Shown here: piece after piece, positions 49,922 to 58,351 of the stretch
How the letters are laid out: the number at the start of each line of letters is the position of its first letter
Position numbering within the stretch: the stretch's first letter is position 1
From: Acidocella sp. KAb 2-4
GTDB lineage: Bacteria; Pseudomonadota; Alphaproteobacteria; Acetobacterales; Acetobacteraceae
Reading direction: 5' to 3'
Assembly (NCBI RefSeq): GCF_020567705.1
Contig: NZ_JAJDJU010000003.1
Location: 124,001-188,000 of the forward strand
DNA length: 64,000 bases
Notes under the pieces: model-generated
Databases searched by the model: none
The model's input: the letters and a program-made list of their open reading frames with translations, nothing else
Told to the model about the DNA's origin: nothing
Program-made: the position numbers and the translations under genes

Positions 49922-51657
49922 TCCGCCGCGGTGGCGGCAGCGCGGGGCTCGAAGGCGCCCTCCAGATACATCAGCCGGGCGCGCGAGCGGCTGAGCTTGC
50001 CCGAGGAGGTTTGCGGCAGGCTATGCGGCGGCACCAGCACCACGCGCGTCTCCAGACCCTGGCGGCCACGGAAGAAATTGGTGAGTTCCATGGCCAGTGC
50101 CTCGCGCGCGGCGGGGGCGGTGAGGCGGCATTCGACGAGCACGACGACCTCCTCCTCCTCGCCGGTATCGACGGAAAACACCGCGACATCGCCGCTGCGC
50201 AGCGACGGGATTTCCGCCTCGGCGGCCCATTCCAGGTCCTGCGGCCAGACATTGCGGCCATGGACGATGATAAGGTCTTTCGCCCGCCCGGTGATCACGA
50301 TCTGCCCGTTGGTGAGGTAGCCGAGATCCCCGGTATCCAGCCAGCCATCCTGGGAGAGCACGCGCGCGGTCTCCTCCGGGGCGCCGAAATAGCCGAGCAT
50401 CAGGCTGGGCCCGCGCACGAAGATGCGGCCAACCGCGCGCTCAGGCAGCAACGCGCCATCATCGCCGCGCACCTCGATTTCGTGCGCCGGCAGCATTCGC
50501 CCGCAGACCACGAAATGGCGCACGCGCTCGCTGTGCTCATCGGCGGGCACGGCGATGTGCTCGTGTTCCAGCGCCAGCCCGTCCACCGCGTCTTCCTTCG
50601 CGCCCTGGCCGTCCGGGCTGAAGCTGAGGGCGAGGGTTGCCTCCGCCATGCCGTAGCAGGGGATGAAGGCGGCGGCGTTGAAGCCGTTTTCGGCAAACCG
50701 CGCGGCGAAGCGGGTGAGCACGGCGGGGCGGATCATGTCTCCGCCAATGCCTGCCCGGCGCCAGGAGGCGAGGTCGATGCCCTCGGTCGAGGCGGTTTTC
50801 GCACGGCGGGTGCAAAGCTCGTAGCCGAAGGACGGGCTGAACGAGATGCTGCCCTTGTTGCGCGTGATGAGCGAGAGCCAGAGCAGCGGGCGGCGCGCGA
50901 ATTCGCGCGTCGGCAGGATATCGACCGAGAGCTGGCACGCCATCGGCATCAGCAGGAAGCCGACCAGCCCCATATCGTGATAATAAGGCAGCCAGGTGGT
51001 GCAGCGGTCGTCATCATTCACCTGCAGCCCGTATTTGGCCATGTAATGGGCGTTGGCCATGAAGGCCGGTTGTGTGACCGCCACGCCCAGCGGAAACCGC
51101 GTGCTGCCGGAGGAAAATTGCAGATAAGCCAGCGACTCAGGCGCGGGCAGATCGGCCTCGGGCACCATCGGCGCGGCATCAAGCGCCGCGATGGTGCCGG
51201 AGCAGCGCAGGTCCAGCCCGTCCACCGCCTCGGCCAGCCATTCGGCCAGCACCGCGGGGCCGAACACGGCATGCGCGTCGGCCGCCTGGATCATCCGGCG
51301 CAGGAAGGAGATATACCCCGCCTTGCCGCCAAAGGCCGCGGGCAGGGGCAGCGGCGCGGGCACCAGCCCGGCATATTGGCAGGCGAAGAAGGCGCGGGCG
51401 AAATCACCGTCGCTCTCGGCCAGCAGGCCGACGCGCTGGCCAGGCTTCAGCCCCGCGCCGAGCAGGCGGCGCGCCAGGGTTTTGGCCTGGGTGCGCAGCG
51501 TGGCGTAGGGCAATGCCTCGGTCAGCACCCCCTTGCCGGAGTAGAAATTAAGCCCGGTTGGGCCTTGGGCGGCATAGTCCAGGGCCTCGGCGATGGTGCC
51601 GAAATCGGCGAGACGCTTCACCAGCCCCGCGTGACGAGTCGGGGTCGGCTCAGTCAT
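49918..51657 (-). CDS. Fatty acyl-AMP ligase / acyl-ACP synthetase
   Basis: 579 aa, ANL superfamily, FAAL branch (FadD32-like). The adenylate-forming P-loop is LQFSSGSTRFPLGV (residues about 179-192), PCYGMAEATLAL is motif A5, and GWLDTGDLGYL and the C-terminal PQTSSGKLSRSR with its catalytic Lys are present. FAALs activate fatty acids as acyl-AMP and load them on ACP. The probable partner is the ACP at 58096, whose acyl group Spt would use; in Caulobacter such an acyl-ACP synthetase (AasR) is one of five ceramide genes. It leads a two-gene operon with the SDR and is divergent from the GT32 gene. Confidence 0.88.
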   Translation of the reverse strand: MTEPTPTRHAGLVKRLADFGTIAEALDYAAQGPTGLNFYSGKGVLTEALPYATLRTQAKTLARRLLGAGLKPGQRVGLLAESDGDFARAFFACQYAGLVPAPLPLPAAFGGKAGYISFLRRMIQAADAHAVFGPAVLAEWLAEAVDGLDLRCSGTIAALDAAPMVPEADLPAPESLAYLQFSSGSTRFPLGVAVTQPAFMANAHYMAKYGLQVNDDDRCTTWLPYYHDMGLVGFLLMPMACQLSVDILPTREFARRPLLWLSLITRNKGSISFSPSFGYELCTRRAKTASTEGIDLASWRRAGIGGDMIRPAVLTRFAARFAENGFNAAAFIPCYGMAEATLALSFSPDGQGAKEDAVDGLALEHEHIAVPADEHSERVRHFVVCGRMLPAHEIEVRGDDGALLPERAVGRIFVRGPSLMLGYFGAPEETARVLSQDGWLDTGDLGYLTNGQIVITGRAKDLIIVHGRNVWPQDLEWAAEAEIPSLRSGDVAVFSVDTGEEEEVVVLVECRLTAPAAREALAMELTNFFRGRQGLETRVVLVPPHSLPQTSSGKLSRSRARLMYLEGAFEPRAAATAAE

Positions 51658-51740
51658 ATTGCCTGGAAGTTACAATGGCAGCCATCCGCCGCCGCTAACA
51701 GAGTCGCGGTGGAATGGCAATGGCTTGCCCGCATGGGTGC

Positions 51741-51770
51741 TTGACAGTGCCGCGCGCCGCCGCCTAGCAG
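51741..51770 (+). promoter_or_regulatory. Possible promoter of the GT32 gene
   Basis: A perfect -35 TTGACA (51741-51746) is followed after 18 nt by TAGCAG, a poor -10, 31 nt before the ATG at 51801. Confidence 0.3.
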
Positions 51771-51800
51771 CCGCGCAACGTAACATTTGGGCACCCTGTC

Positions 51801-52772
51801 ATGGCCATTCCGAAGCGCGTGCATTTCTGCTGGATTGGTCAGCATTTTCCCTGGGCATATGTGTTCGCCGTGCTCTCCGCCGCCCGCCATGCCGGAGTGG
51901 ATGAGGTGATCCTGCACCATACGGACGAGCTGGCGGACGGGCCGGAAACGCAAGCCTTGCGCGCCGCGCCCGGCGTGCGGCTGGCGCGGCTGGACCCCGC
52001 GGCGCTGCTTGGGCCGGTGGGGGCTGAGTTGGGGCTGGGCGAGGCGTTGAGCGGGTTGTATGGGCGTGCGCAAAGTCCGGCTCAAAAAGCCGATATTTTG
52101 CGGGCCGCGATTCTCCACCAGCAAGGCGGCATTTATCTGGATGTCGATACTCTCACCGTTGCCCCCCTGATGCCTTTATTGGTGGCGCGGCAGTTCATGG
52201 GCGCAGAGCGGATCGTGTGGCCGCACTGGGTCTATCATTCCCGCTCGCCGCTGGTCTGGGGGCGGCATTTGGGGCTCGACGTGCTGCGCAAGCTATTGCG
52301 TCTGACTCCCGGCGGATGGCGTGCATTCCGTAAAGTGGAGGGCTGGTATGTACCGGCCGTGAATAATGCGGTGATGGGCGCAGAGGCCGGCGCCCCTCTG
52401 ATCGTCGCCGCTCTACGCGAGATGGCTGCATTGCCTGAGCAGCAAGCGCATGGGGCCTATGCTTTGGGGCCGGATCTTTATCAGGCGTTGCTGGCCGCCT
52501 CGCCAATGCCGGACCTCGCCATCCATGCGCCGCCCTGTTTCTACCCCTTCGCCCCGGAAATCTCGGAGCACTGGTTCCGCTCCTGCCGCAATGCCGCCGC
52601 CGCCCTGCGCCAGGCGCTGCGGCCCGAGACGCGGATCGTGCATTGGTATGGCTCGGTCCGCACCAAGCCTTATGTGGCGCAGATCAGCCCTGATTATGTG
52701 CGCGCCCACCGGCAAACCCAGCTTTACAGCGCGCTGGTCTGCGAGCTGCTGCCGGACCTCGCCAGCGTGTAA
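51801..52772 (+). CDS. Glycosyltransferase family 32 (DXD sugar transferase)
   Basis: 323 aa. IPKRVHFCWIGQ at the N-terminus and KADILRAAILHQQGGIYLDV, with the metal-binding Asp114-Val-Asp116, are the Gly_transf_sug/GT32 signature. The family includes bacterial capsule enzymes, alpha-1,4-galactosyl transferases, and yeast Sur1/Csh1, which mannosylate inositol-phosphoceramide. No signal or membrane segment. It stands alone between the FAAL operon and the inositol operon, 178 nt before the inositol phosphate synthase. Transfer of hexose to an inositol-containing sphingolipid is an inference from position. Confidence 0.85.
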   Translation: MAIPKRVHFCWIGQHFPWAYVFAVLSAARHAGVDEVILHHTDELADGPETQALRAAPGVRLARLDPAALLGPVGAELGLGEALSGLYGRAQSPAQKADILRAAILHQQGGIYLDVDTLTVAPLMPLLVARQFMGAERIVWPHWVYHSRSPLVWGRHLGLDVLRKLLRLTPGGWRAFRKVEGWYVPAVNNAVMGAEAGAPLIVAALREMAALPEQQAHGAYALGPDLYQALLAASPMPDLAIHAPPCFYPFAPEISEHWFRSCRNAAAALRQALRPETRIVHWYGSVRTKPYVAQISPDYVRAHRQTQLYSALVCELLPDLASV

Positions 52773-52911
52773 CACTTGCGACACATGGCGGAAAGCGGTA
52801 CCACGCTGACTTAACTTACCGCGCAGAGTTCGGATTCACCCCGATTTTCCCGCAGTCCGTCGAGAGCCGTGACGTGTAGCTTTCTCTAGGGCCAGGGGCT
52901 GTGAGGACATG

Positions 52912-52925
52912 CTGCCCGCGGGCAG
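52912..52925 (+). promoter_or_regulatory. Self-complementary CTGCCCGCGGGCAG before inositol phosphate synthase
   Basis: A perfect 14-nt palindrome is followed by AATTTT, 25 nt ahead of the ATG at 52951. It could be an operator or a short hairpin near the ribosome-binding site GAGG (52941-52944). A terminator is unlikely so close to the gene. Confidence 0.35.
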
Positions 52926-52950
52926 AATTTTGAGATAGACGAGGTTGAAG

Positions 52951-54084
52951 ATGGCGAAGAACGGCGGCATCCGCATTGCGATCGCAGGGATCGGCAATTG
53001 CGCCAGCTCCCTGATTCAGGGGCTCTATTATTACACGCCGGAGCGTTGCGCCGATGGCGTGGTCGGCCTCATGCACACCGAGATCGGCGGTTATCAGCCG
53101 AACCACATCCGGGTGGTGGCGGCGTTTGACGTGGATGCCCGCAAGGTCGGCCAGGACGTGAACCGCGCCATCTTCGCCAAGCCGAACTGCACCAAGGTGT
53201 TCCAGGCCGACATCCCCGATTGCGGCGTGACCGTGCAGATGGGCCAGGTGCTGGACGGCATCTCCGAGCATATGGCGAATTACGACGAGGACCGCACCTT
53301 CGTCCGCGCCGACGCCCGCGAGCTGAGCAAGGCCGAGATCGTCGCCCTGCTGAAGGACAGCAAGGCCGATGTGCTGCTGAATTACATGCCGGTCGGCTCC
53401 GAGCAGGCGGCGCGCTTCTATGCCGAATGCGCGCTGGAGGCCGGGTGCGGCTTCATCAACAACATGCCGGTGTTCATCGCCAGCGATAAGGCGTTCGCCG
53501 ACCGCTTCGCCGCGGCCGGGCTGCCGATCATCGGCGATGACATCAAATCCCAACTTGGCGCCACCATCACCCACCGCGTGCTGACCGATATTTTCGCCAA
53601 GCGCGGCGTGAAACTGCTGCGCACCTACCAGCTCAACACCGGCGGCAATACCGACTTCCTGAACATGAAGAACCAGGACCGTCTGGCCTCCAAGAAGAAG
53701 TCGAAGACCGAGGCGGTGCAGTCGGTGGCCAAGACGCGGATGGAGAACGAGAATATCCATATCGGCCCGTCCGATTACGTGCCCTGGCAGAACGACAACA
53801 AGATCTGCTTCATCCGCATGGAAGGGCTGCTGTTCGGCGACGTGCCGATGGATCTGGAACTGCGCCTCTCGGTGCAGGACAGCCCGAACTCCGCTGGCGT
53901 GGTGATCGACATGATCCGCTGCTGCAAGCTGGCGCTGGAGAACGGCATTGGCGGCGTGCTGGCCGGGCCGAGCGCGTATTTCTGCAAGCATCCGCCGGTG
54001 CAATACACCGACGACGTGGCCTATGAGATGACGGAGGCGTTCATCCGCACCCGTCCGGCGCTGGCGGTGACCGCCGCCGAATGA
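52951..54084 (+). CDS. ino1: myo-Inositol-3-phosphate synthase
   Basis: 377 aa, the shorter actinobacterial/archaeal-type INO1. It converts glucose-6-phosphate to 1L-myo-inositol-1(3)-phosphate with bound NAD+. Seen: IAIAGIGNCASSLIQGL Rossmann start, LLNYMPVGSEQAARFYAECA, GDDIKSQLGATITHR and LNTGGNTDFLNM, all family-defining. The ATG at 52951 follows GAGG; a TTG two codons earlier is less likely. The nucleotidyltransferase start overlaps its stop by 4 nt. Bacteria seldom make inositol de novo, so this gene points to an inositol lipid or thiol. Confidence 0.95.
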   Translation: MAKNGGIRIAIAGIGNCASSLIQGLYYYTPERCADGVVGLMHTEIGGYQPNHIRVVAAFDVDARKVGQDVNRAIFAKPNCTKVFQADIPDCGVTVQMGQVLDGISEHMANYDEDRTFVRADARELSKAEIVALLKDSKADVLLNYMPVGSEQAARFYAECALEAGCGFINNMPVFIASDKAFADRFAAAGLPIIGDDIKSQLGATITHRVLTDIFAKRGVKLLRTYQLNTGGNTDFLNMKNQDRLASKKKSKTEAVQSVAKTRMENENIHIGPSDYVPWQNDNKICFIRMEGLLFGDVPMDLELRLSVQDSPNSAGVVIDMIRCCKLALENGIGGVLAGPSAYFCKHPPVQYTDDVAYEMTEAFIRTRPALAVTAAE

Positions 54085-54797
54085 AGTGCCTGATCGTCGC
54101 CGCCGGGCAGGGCACACGCCTGCGTGAGAAGGGCGAGCTGAAGCCGCTGATCCCCATTCGCGGTGTGCCGTTGATTGAGCGCGTCATCGCCAACGGTGCG
54201 CGCGCGGGGATTGACGAGTTCATCGTCGTCACCGGCTATCGCGCGGAGCAGTTGCAGGAGCGGCTGGGGGAATTCTCCCGCCGCGCCGGTATCCATATCA
54301 CCCGTATCTTCAACCGCGCCTGGGACCGGGCGAACGGTGTGTCCGTGCTCTCCGCCAAGCAATATCTGGATGAGCCGTTTCTGCTCACCATGTGCGACCA
54401 TCTGGTCGACCCGGAGATTTTGCGCCGCCTGATCGAGGCCCCGCAGGAGCCGGACACGGTGACGCTGGGCGTGGATTTCAACATTACCAACCCGCTGAAC
54501 GACCCCGAGGACGTAACCCGCGTGAAATGCGAGGGCGAGCGCCTCATGCATATCGGTAAGGTCATCCGGGACTTTAATTGCTTCGACACCGGGGTGTTCC
54601 GCTGCACGCCCGTGATGTTCGAGGCGCTGGAGGAATCTCAGGCGCGCGGCGATGACAGCATCTCCGGCGCGATGAACGTGCTGGCCGAATGGGGCAAGGC
54701 GCGGGTGTTCGACATCGGCGACCGGCTCTGGGTGGATGTGGACGACCCGATCGCCTTCGGCAAGGCCGAGGCGCTGCTGGACGAAGGCCGCCTCTGA
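54081..54797 (+). CDS. Nucleotidyltransferase, probable CTP:inositol-1-phosphate cytidylyltransferase
   Basis: 238 aa. The GT-A nucleotidyltransferase start AAGQGTRLREKGELKPLI (with Lys21) is followed by the MCDHLVDPEILRRL segment, which replaces the usual LVxxGD loop and resembles the IPCT half of archaeal IPCT-DIPPS. IPCT makes CDP-inositol from CTP and inositol-1-phosphate. Context is strong: translationally coupled to the inositol phosphate synthase (ATGA) and 2 nt before a CDP-alcohol phosphotransferase. Other sugar-phosphate nucleotidyltransferase activity is less likely. Confidence 0.85.
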   Translation: MKCLIVAAGQGTRLREKGELKPLIPIRGVPLIERVIANGARAGIDEFIVVTGYRAEQLQERLGEFSRRAGIHITRIFNRAWDRANGVSVLSAKQYLDEPFLLTMCDHLVDPEILRRLIEAPQEPDTVTLGVDFNITNPLNDPEDVTRVKCEGERLMHIGKVIRDFNCFDTGVFRCTPVMFEALEESQARGDDSISGAMNVLAEWGKARVFDIGDRLWVDVDDPIAFGKAEALLDEGRL

Positions 54798-54799
54798 CC

Positions 54800-55684
54800 A
54801 TGAGCGACGCCGCCGGGCTGGCCGGGGCCGACCCGGTGCGGCGCACCTATGAGATCGAGGACCCGACCAACCTCTATTTCATCCATCCGATTTCGGCGCG
54901 GCTGGTGCCGGTTTTCGCCAAGCTCGGGGTTACGCCCAATGCCGTATCGCTGATCGGCATGGGCTGCGGCATTCTGGCCGGGCTCGCCTACCGGTTTTAT
55001 GGGCAGACATGGAGCGCGGGCCTCGGCTTTCTGCTGATGCTCGCCTGGCATGTGATGGATGGCGCCGATGGCCAACTCGCGCGGCTGACCAAGAGTTACT
55101 CCGAACTCGGCAAGGTGCTGGACGGTATCTGCGACTACGTGACCTTCACCGCGGTTTATGCCGGGCTGGCGGTGGCGATGAGCGCCACGCTGGGCGGCTG
55201 GGCCTGGGTGCTGGTGGCGGTGTCGGGCGTGGCGCATGCGGTGCAGTCGGCGGCGTATGAGATGCAGCGGCAGGATTACAATTTCTGGGGCTGGGGGCGG
55301 CAATCCGCCGCCTTGCCCAAATTGGACGCCATGCCCCAGGGAGTCGCCGGGCATCTGCATCACCTCTATGCGCGGGTGCAGCTTTGGGCCGCTGGCGGGG
55401 CGGCGGAATTCCACGCGGCGTTCAGCGCCGTGCTGGCGGCTCAGCCGGCGCGCGAGGCCGGGTTGCGCGCCGCCTACCGCGAAGCTTTCGCGCCGCTGGT
55501 GCGCCGCTGGGGCGTGCTCTGCGCCAATTACCGTACGCTCGGGATCTGCATCGCGGCGCTATTGAAGCTGCCGGCGTTGTATTTCCTGTTCGAAATCTTC
55601 GGCTTCAGCGCCCTTCTGCTCCTGTTGCTCAAGGCGCAGCGGGCGCAATACCGCGCCTTTTTGGCGCGCGTGCGCGTCAGTTAA
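54800..55684 (+). CDS. CDP-alcohol phosphotransferase (candidate inositol-phosphoceramide or inositol-phospholipid synthase)
   Basis: 294 aa, integral membrane enzyme. The active site is complete: Asp87, Asp90-Gly91, Ala94-Arg95, Gly104, Asp108, Asp112, exactly D-x2-DG-x2-AR-x8-G-x3-D-x3-D. The N-terminal 40 residues (DPTNLYFIHPISARLVPVFA) match the soluble lead-in of IPCT-linked DIPPS-like enzymes. With CDP-inositol from the previous gene it would pass phosphoinositol to an alcohol. Ceramide is the attractive acceptor in this locus; another inositol phosphate, glycerol or diacylglycerol are alternatives. The start is the ATG at 54800. The last 8 nt overlap the convergent lptG-like gene. Confidence 0.88.
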   Translation: MSDAAGLAGADPVRRTYEIEDPTNLYFIHPISARLVPVFAKLGVTPNAVSLIGMGCGILAGLAYRFYGQTWSAGLGFLLMLAWHVMDGADGQLARLTKSYSELGKVLDGICDYVTFTAVYAGLAVAMSATLGGWAWVLVAVSGVAHAVQSAAYEMQRQDYNFWGWGRQSAALPKLDAMPQGVAGHLHHLYARVQLWAAGGAAEFHAAFSAVLAAQPAREAGLRAAYREAFAPLVRRWGVLCANYRTLGICIAALLKLPALYFLFEIFGFSALLLLLLKAQRAQYRAFLARVRVS

Positions 55685-56744
55685 GTTCGCGCGTCAGCCG
55701 CCAGCCGCCCAGCGCCAAGAGCAGCAAAGACGGCGCCAGTGCCGACACCGCCGGGTTCAGCGCCAGCAGCAGCCCCGCATAGCCGGTGATCTCCTGTGCC
55801 AGGAGAAACACCATGCCGAGCAGCGCACCGATCACGAGCTGCCGCCCCGCCCCGCCCGCGCGCTGCGGCCCAAACACGAAAGGCCCCGCGATCAGCGCCA
55901 TGCCGATCAGCGATAGCGGAACCGCCACCATGCTCCAGAAGGCTTGCTCATAGAGCAGCGCCGCCTGATGCAGGTGTTTCAACTGCCGCACATAGGCGTA
56001 GAGGGCGAGCGGCGGCATGGTTTGGGGCGGGATCGCCAGGAGCTGCAACTGCTTGCTGGAGAGAAAAGGCTGCCAGATCAGGCTGGCTGGTTTGTCGGCC
56101 ACCGGCTGGCCGTTGGTGATGGTATCGCGGGTGATGCCGCTGAGCGCCCATGTGCCGTCGGGTTGCGGGGCGGCGGTGTCGGCCTCGATCAGGCTTTGCA
56201 GCCCGCCATCCGGCCCGAAGGTGAAGATCGCCACGCCGCGCAGGTCGGCCCCGCCCGCGAAGCTCTGCACGTTGAGGAACACGCCGTTTTTCTGGGCCCA
56301 GAAGCCGCCATTGGAGAGGCCGGAGAGCGCGTCGCCCAGCGCCGCCGCCTGTTGGCGCTGGGCCGCCTGCTGCGCGGGCGGAATGATGAATTGCGCGATT
56401 ATGAACAGGGCCAGGATGATGGGCAGGCATAGGCGCACCACGGCGCCGATGAGGCGCGCCTGCGACACGCCGAAGCTGCGGAAGGCGGTGAGTTCGGAGT
56501 GTCTGGCAAGCCCGCCCAGCCCCAGCAGCGTGGCCAGCAGCATGGAGACGGGCGCGATTGGCAGCAGCCGGGCCGGCGCGGTGAGCAGGGTGTAGAGCAG
56601 CGCGTCGCGCAGCGTGTAGCGCCCCTGACCGATGAGCCCCAGCTGCTCGACGAAGCTGAGCAGGCTGAACAGCGCCGTCAGGCCGGTGGTGATGAGCAGG
56701 AAGGCGCGGCCTACCGTCCAGCCGATATAGCGGTCAAGCAGCAT
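55677..56744 (-). CDS. LptG-like permease (YjgP/YjgQ family)
   Basis: 355 aa. LLDRYIGWTVGRAFLLITTG at the N-terminus, GLARHSELTAFRSFGVSQ as the coupling helix, a periplasmic beta-jellyroll (about 135-250) and three C-terminal helices reproduce LptG. LptF/LptG with LptB2 extract LPS from the inner membrane. The start is the ATG at 56744, which overlaps the lptF-like gene by 11 nt. No lptD, lptA or lptC gene is near. Its location between the inositol headgroup and spt operons suggests extraction of the sphingolipid instead of LPS. Confidence 0.85.
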   Translation of the reverse strand: MLLDRYIGWTVGRAFLLITTGLTALFSLLSFVEQLGLIGQGRYTLRDALLYTLLTAPARLLPIAPVSMLLATLLGLGGLARHSELTAFRSFGVSQARLIGAVVRLCLPIILALFIIAQFIIPPAQQAAQRQQAAALGDALSGLSNGGFWAQKNGVFLNVQSFAGGADLRGVAIFTFGPDGGLQSLIEADTAAPQPDGTWALSGITRDTITNGQPVADKPASLIWQPFLSSKQLQLLAIPPQTMPPLALYAYVRQLKHLHQAALLYEQAFWSMVAVPLSLIGMALIAGPFVFGPQRAGGAGRQLVIGALLGMVFLLAQEITGYAGLLLALNPAVSALAPSLLLLALGGWRLTRELN

Positions 56745-57870
56745 CGCGGCTCCCGGCGGGCTGGGCAAGGCGGGGGCGGGGCGGGTTGGCAGGCGGGGCG
56801 AGCCAGCGCCGGCGCAGCGCCGGACCATACCAGAGCAGCGCGACAATCAGCGCCAGCAGGGCGGGCGCCCACCATAGCCCGGGGAACCGCCCGACCGCGC
56901 CGTGCTGCACCCAGGTTCGTGCCGTGGTGCTGAGCAGGTAATAGGCCGAATAGGCAAAAATGGCGGGGCCGAATTTCGCGTGGCGGTTTTGGCGCGGGCG
57001 GCCGCGGCTGAGCAGGGCGCCCAGCAGCGCCAGCAGCAGGGTGGAAATGCCGGTGGAGAACCGCCATTGCCGTTCGGCGACATCGGCGGGCAGGTCGGAG
57101 GCGATGAGATGCGCGGTGCTTGCCGCCACCGGGCTATAGCCGGGCGCGGCGGGAACGGTGCCATCGGGGGTCACGTTCAATGCCGCGGCTTCCAGAGACT
57201 GGTCGTTGCCCGGGTTGTCGCGGTCGAATTCATAAACATGCACGCCGGTGAGATGCACCTTGCGCTGCCCGCTGGCATCGGGGGCTGCGGGGGCGGCGTT
57301 GTCGGCGAAGATCACCTCGATATGCCCGCCGCTGCGCCGCGCCACGAACACGCCCCGCGCCTGGCTGTGCGGCCCGGCGCGCTGGCTGAGAAAGATGACG
57401 CGCGAGCCATCGGCGCTGGCATAGAAGGTGCCCGCCTCCATCGCGTTCACGTTGAGCATGATGGCCGCGCGGCGGGAGATGTCGTGCGAGGTGGCATAGG
57501 CCCAGGGGCGGGCGAATACCGAGAGGCAAGCCACCCCGAGCGCCAGCCCCAAGGCCAGCGCCAGCACCGGGCGCACGAGCCTGGGCGGCCCGATGCCCAG
57601 CGCCAGCATGGCGGTGATCTCGCCATCGGCCTGCAACCGCCCAAACCCCGCCACCACGGCGATGAACAGCGAGATCGGGATCAGCACATCGAGTGCGATC
57701 AGGAGTTTCAGCCCGGTGAGAGCGGCAATGACATGTATTGGCAGCAAGCCGTTCACGGCGTCAGACAGGATTCCCGCTAAGCCATAGCCGCCAAACAACG
57801 TGGCCAGGATGGCCAAGATCACGATGAAGGGCCGCGCGATCTCACGAAGCAGATATCTGTCTATATTCAA
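56734..57870 (-). CDS. LptF-like permease (YjgP/YjgQ family)
   Basis: About 378 aa from a TTG at 57870 (NIDRYLLREIARPFIVILAI), the point where LptF homologs begin. No ATG is available; TTG and GTG codons further upstream (57921, 57915) are possible and none has a clear Shine-Dalgarno sequence. GEITAMLALGIGPPRLVRPV is the coupling helix, a periplasmic jellyroll runs from about 140 to 265, and three helices end the protein with a basic tail. It pairs with the LptG-like protein and should need an LptB-type ATPase encoded elsewhere. It is divergent from the ACP gene. Confidence 0.83.
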   Translation of the reverse strand: MNIDRYLLREIARPFIVILAILATLFGGYGLAGILSDAVNGLLPIHVIAALTGLKLLIALDVLIPISLFIAVVAGFGRLQADGEITAMLALGIGPPRLVRPVLALALGLALGVACLSVFARPWAYATSHDISRRAAIMLNVNAMEAGTFYASADGSRVIFLSQRAGPHSQARGVFVARRSGGHIEVIFADNAAPAAPDASGQRKVHLTGVHVYEFDRDNPGNDQSLEAAALNVTPDGTVPAAPGYSPVAASTAHLIASDLPADVAERQWRFSTGISTLLLALLGALLSRGRPRQNRHAKFGPAIFAYSAYYLLSTTARTWVQHGAVGRFPGLWWAPALLALIVALLWYGPALRRRWLAPPANPPRPRLAQPAGSRDAA

Positions 57871-57998
57871 GACGCCAAACCAATTCTCTCCGGCCTGTCT
57901 GAGATGGCCGGCCACCCCCAAGGCGCCAAGGAGCTCAGCCGCCCATTAGGCCCGTGACAACGCGGTGCCCGCTCTTTAATAGAGAGGCAGATGAATTG

Positions 57999-58004
57999 TA
58001 TAGT
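57999..58004 (+). promoter_or_regulatory. Possible -10 of the acp-spt operon
   Basis: TATAGT lies in an A/T-rich patch 91 nt before the ACP start, with TTAATA at 17-nt spacing as a weak -35. A CGCCCG-CCAC-CGGGCG hairpin follows in the leader at 58028-58043. The 225-nt space shared with the lptF-like gene holds nothing else recognisable. Confidence 0.35.
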
Positions 58005-58095
58005 TTTTCTTGCATGACTGTCATCAGCGCCCGCCACCGGGCGGCTTTCGCCAAATGGGCATGCAGGAACCAGCAAAGGAGCTGCGCGGGGCCAC

Positions 58096-58347
58096 ATGTC
58101 TGACCAGGCCAATGAAATCCGGGAGACCATCTTCAGCACGCTGCGCGCGGCCCTGCCTCAGGACCGTCCGCTCTCCGACTCCACCCATATCATCGAGGAT
58201 CTGGGGCTCGACTCCGTCGCGGTGATGGATTTCGTGATGGAGATCGAGGACAAGCTGGACATCACCGTACCGCTGGACAAGATCGCCGAGGTGGTCACGC
58301 TGGGGGATCTGATCGCCACCGTGCAGCGCCTCAAGCAAGCCGCGTAA
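58096..58347 (+). CDS. Acyl carrier protein dedicated to sphingolipid synthesis (AcpR-like)
   Basis: 83 aa. The phosphopantetheine site is Ser40 in EDLGLDSVAVMDF, with the usual four-helix pattern. Val after DS, where housekeeping ACPs have Leu (DSL), is seen in specialised ACPs. The spt gene starts 4 nt after its stop. Together with the fatty-acyl-AMP ligase at 49918 it should deliver palmitoyl-ACP-like donors to Spt, as reported for Caulobacter. Confidence 0.9.
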   Translation: MSDQANEIRETIFSTLRAALPQDRPLSDSTHIIEDLGLDSVAVMDFVMEIEDKLDITVPLDKIAEVVTLGDLIATVQRLKQAA

Positions 58348-58351
58348 CCTC

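Noticed and set aside
49909-51744. 611-codon plus-strand frame opposite the fatty acyl-AMP ligase
   Set aside because: It covers a fully recognisable ligase gene on the other strand. No motif is present.
52816-54117. 433-codon minus-strand frame opposite inositol phosphate synthase
   Set aside because: A shadow of ino1; composition and lack of a start signal argue against a gene.
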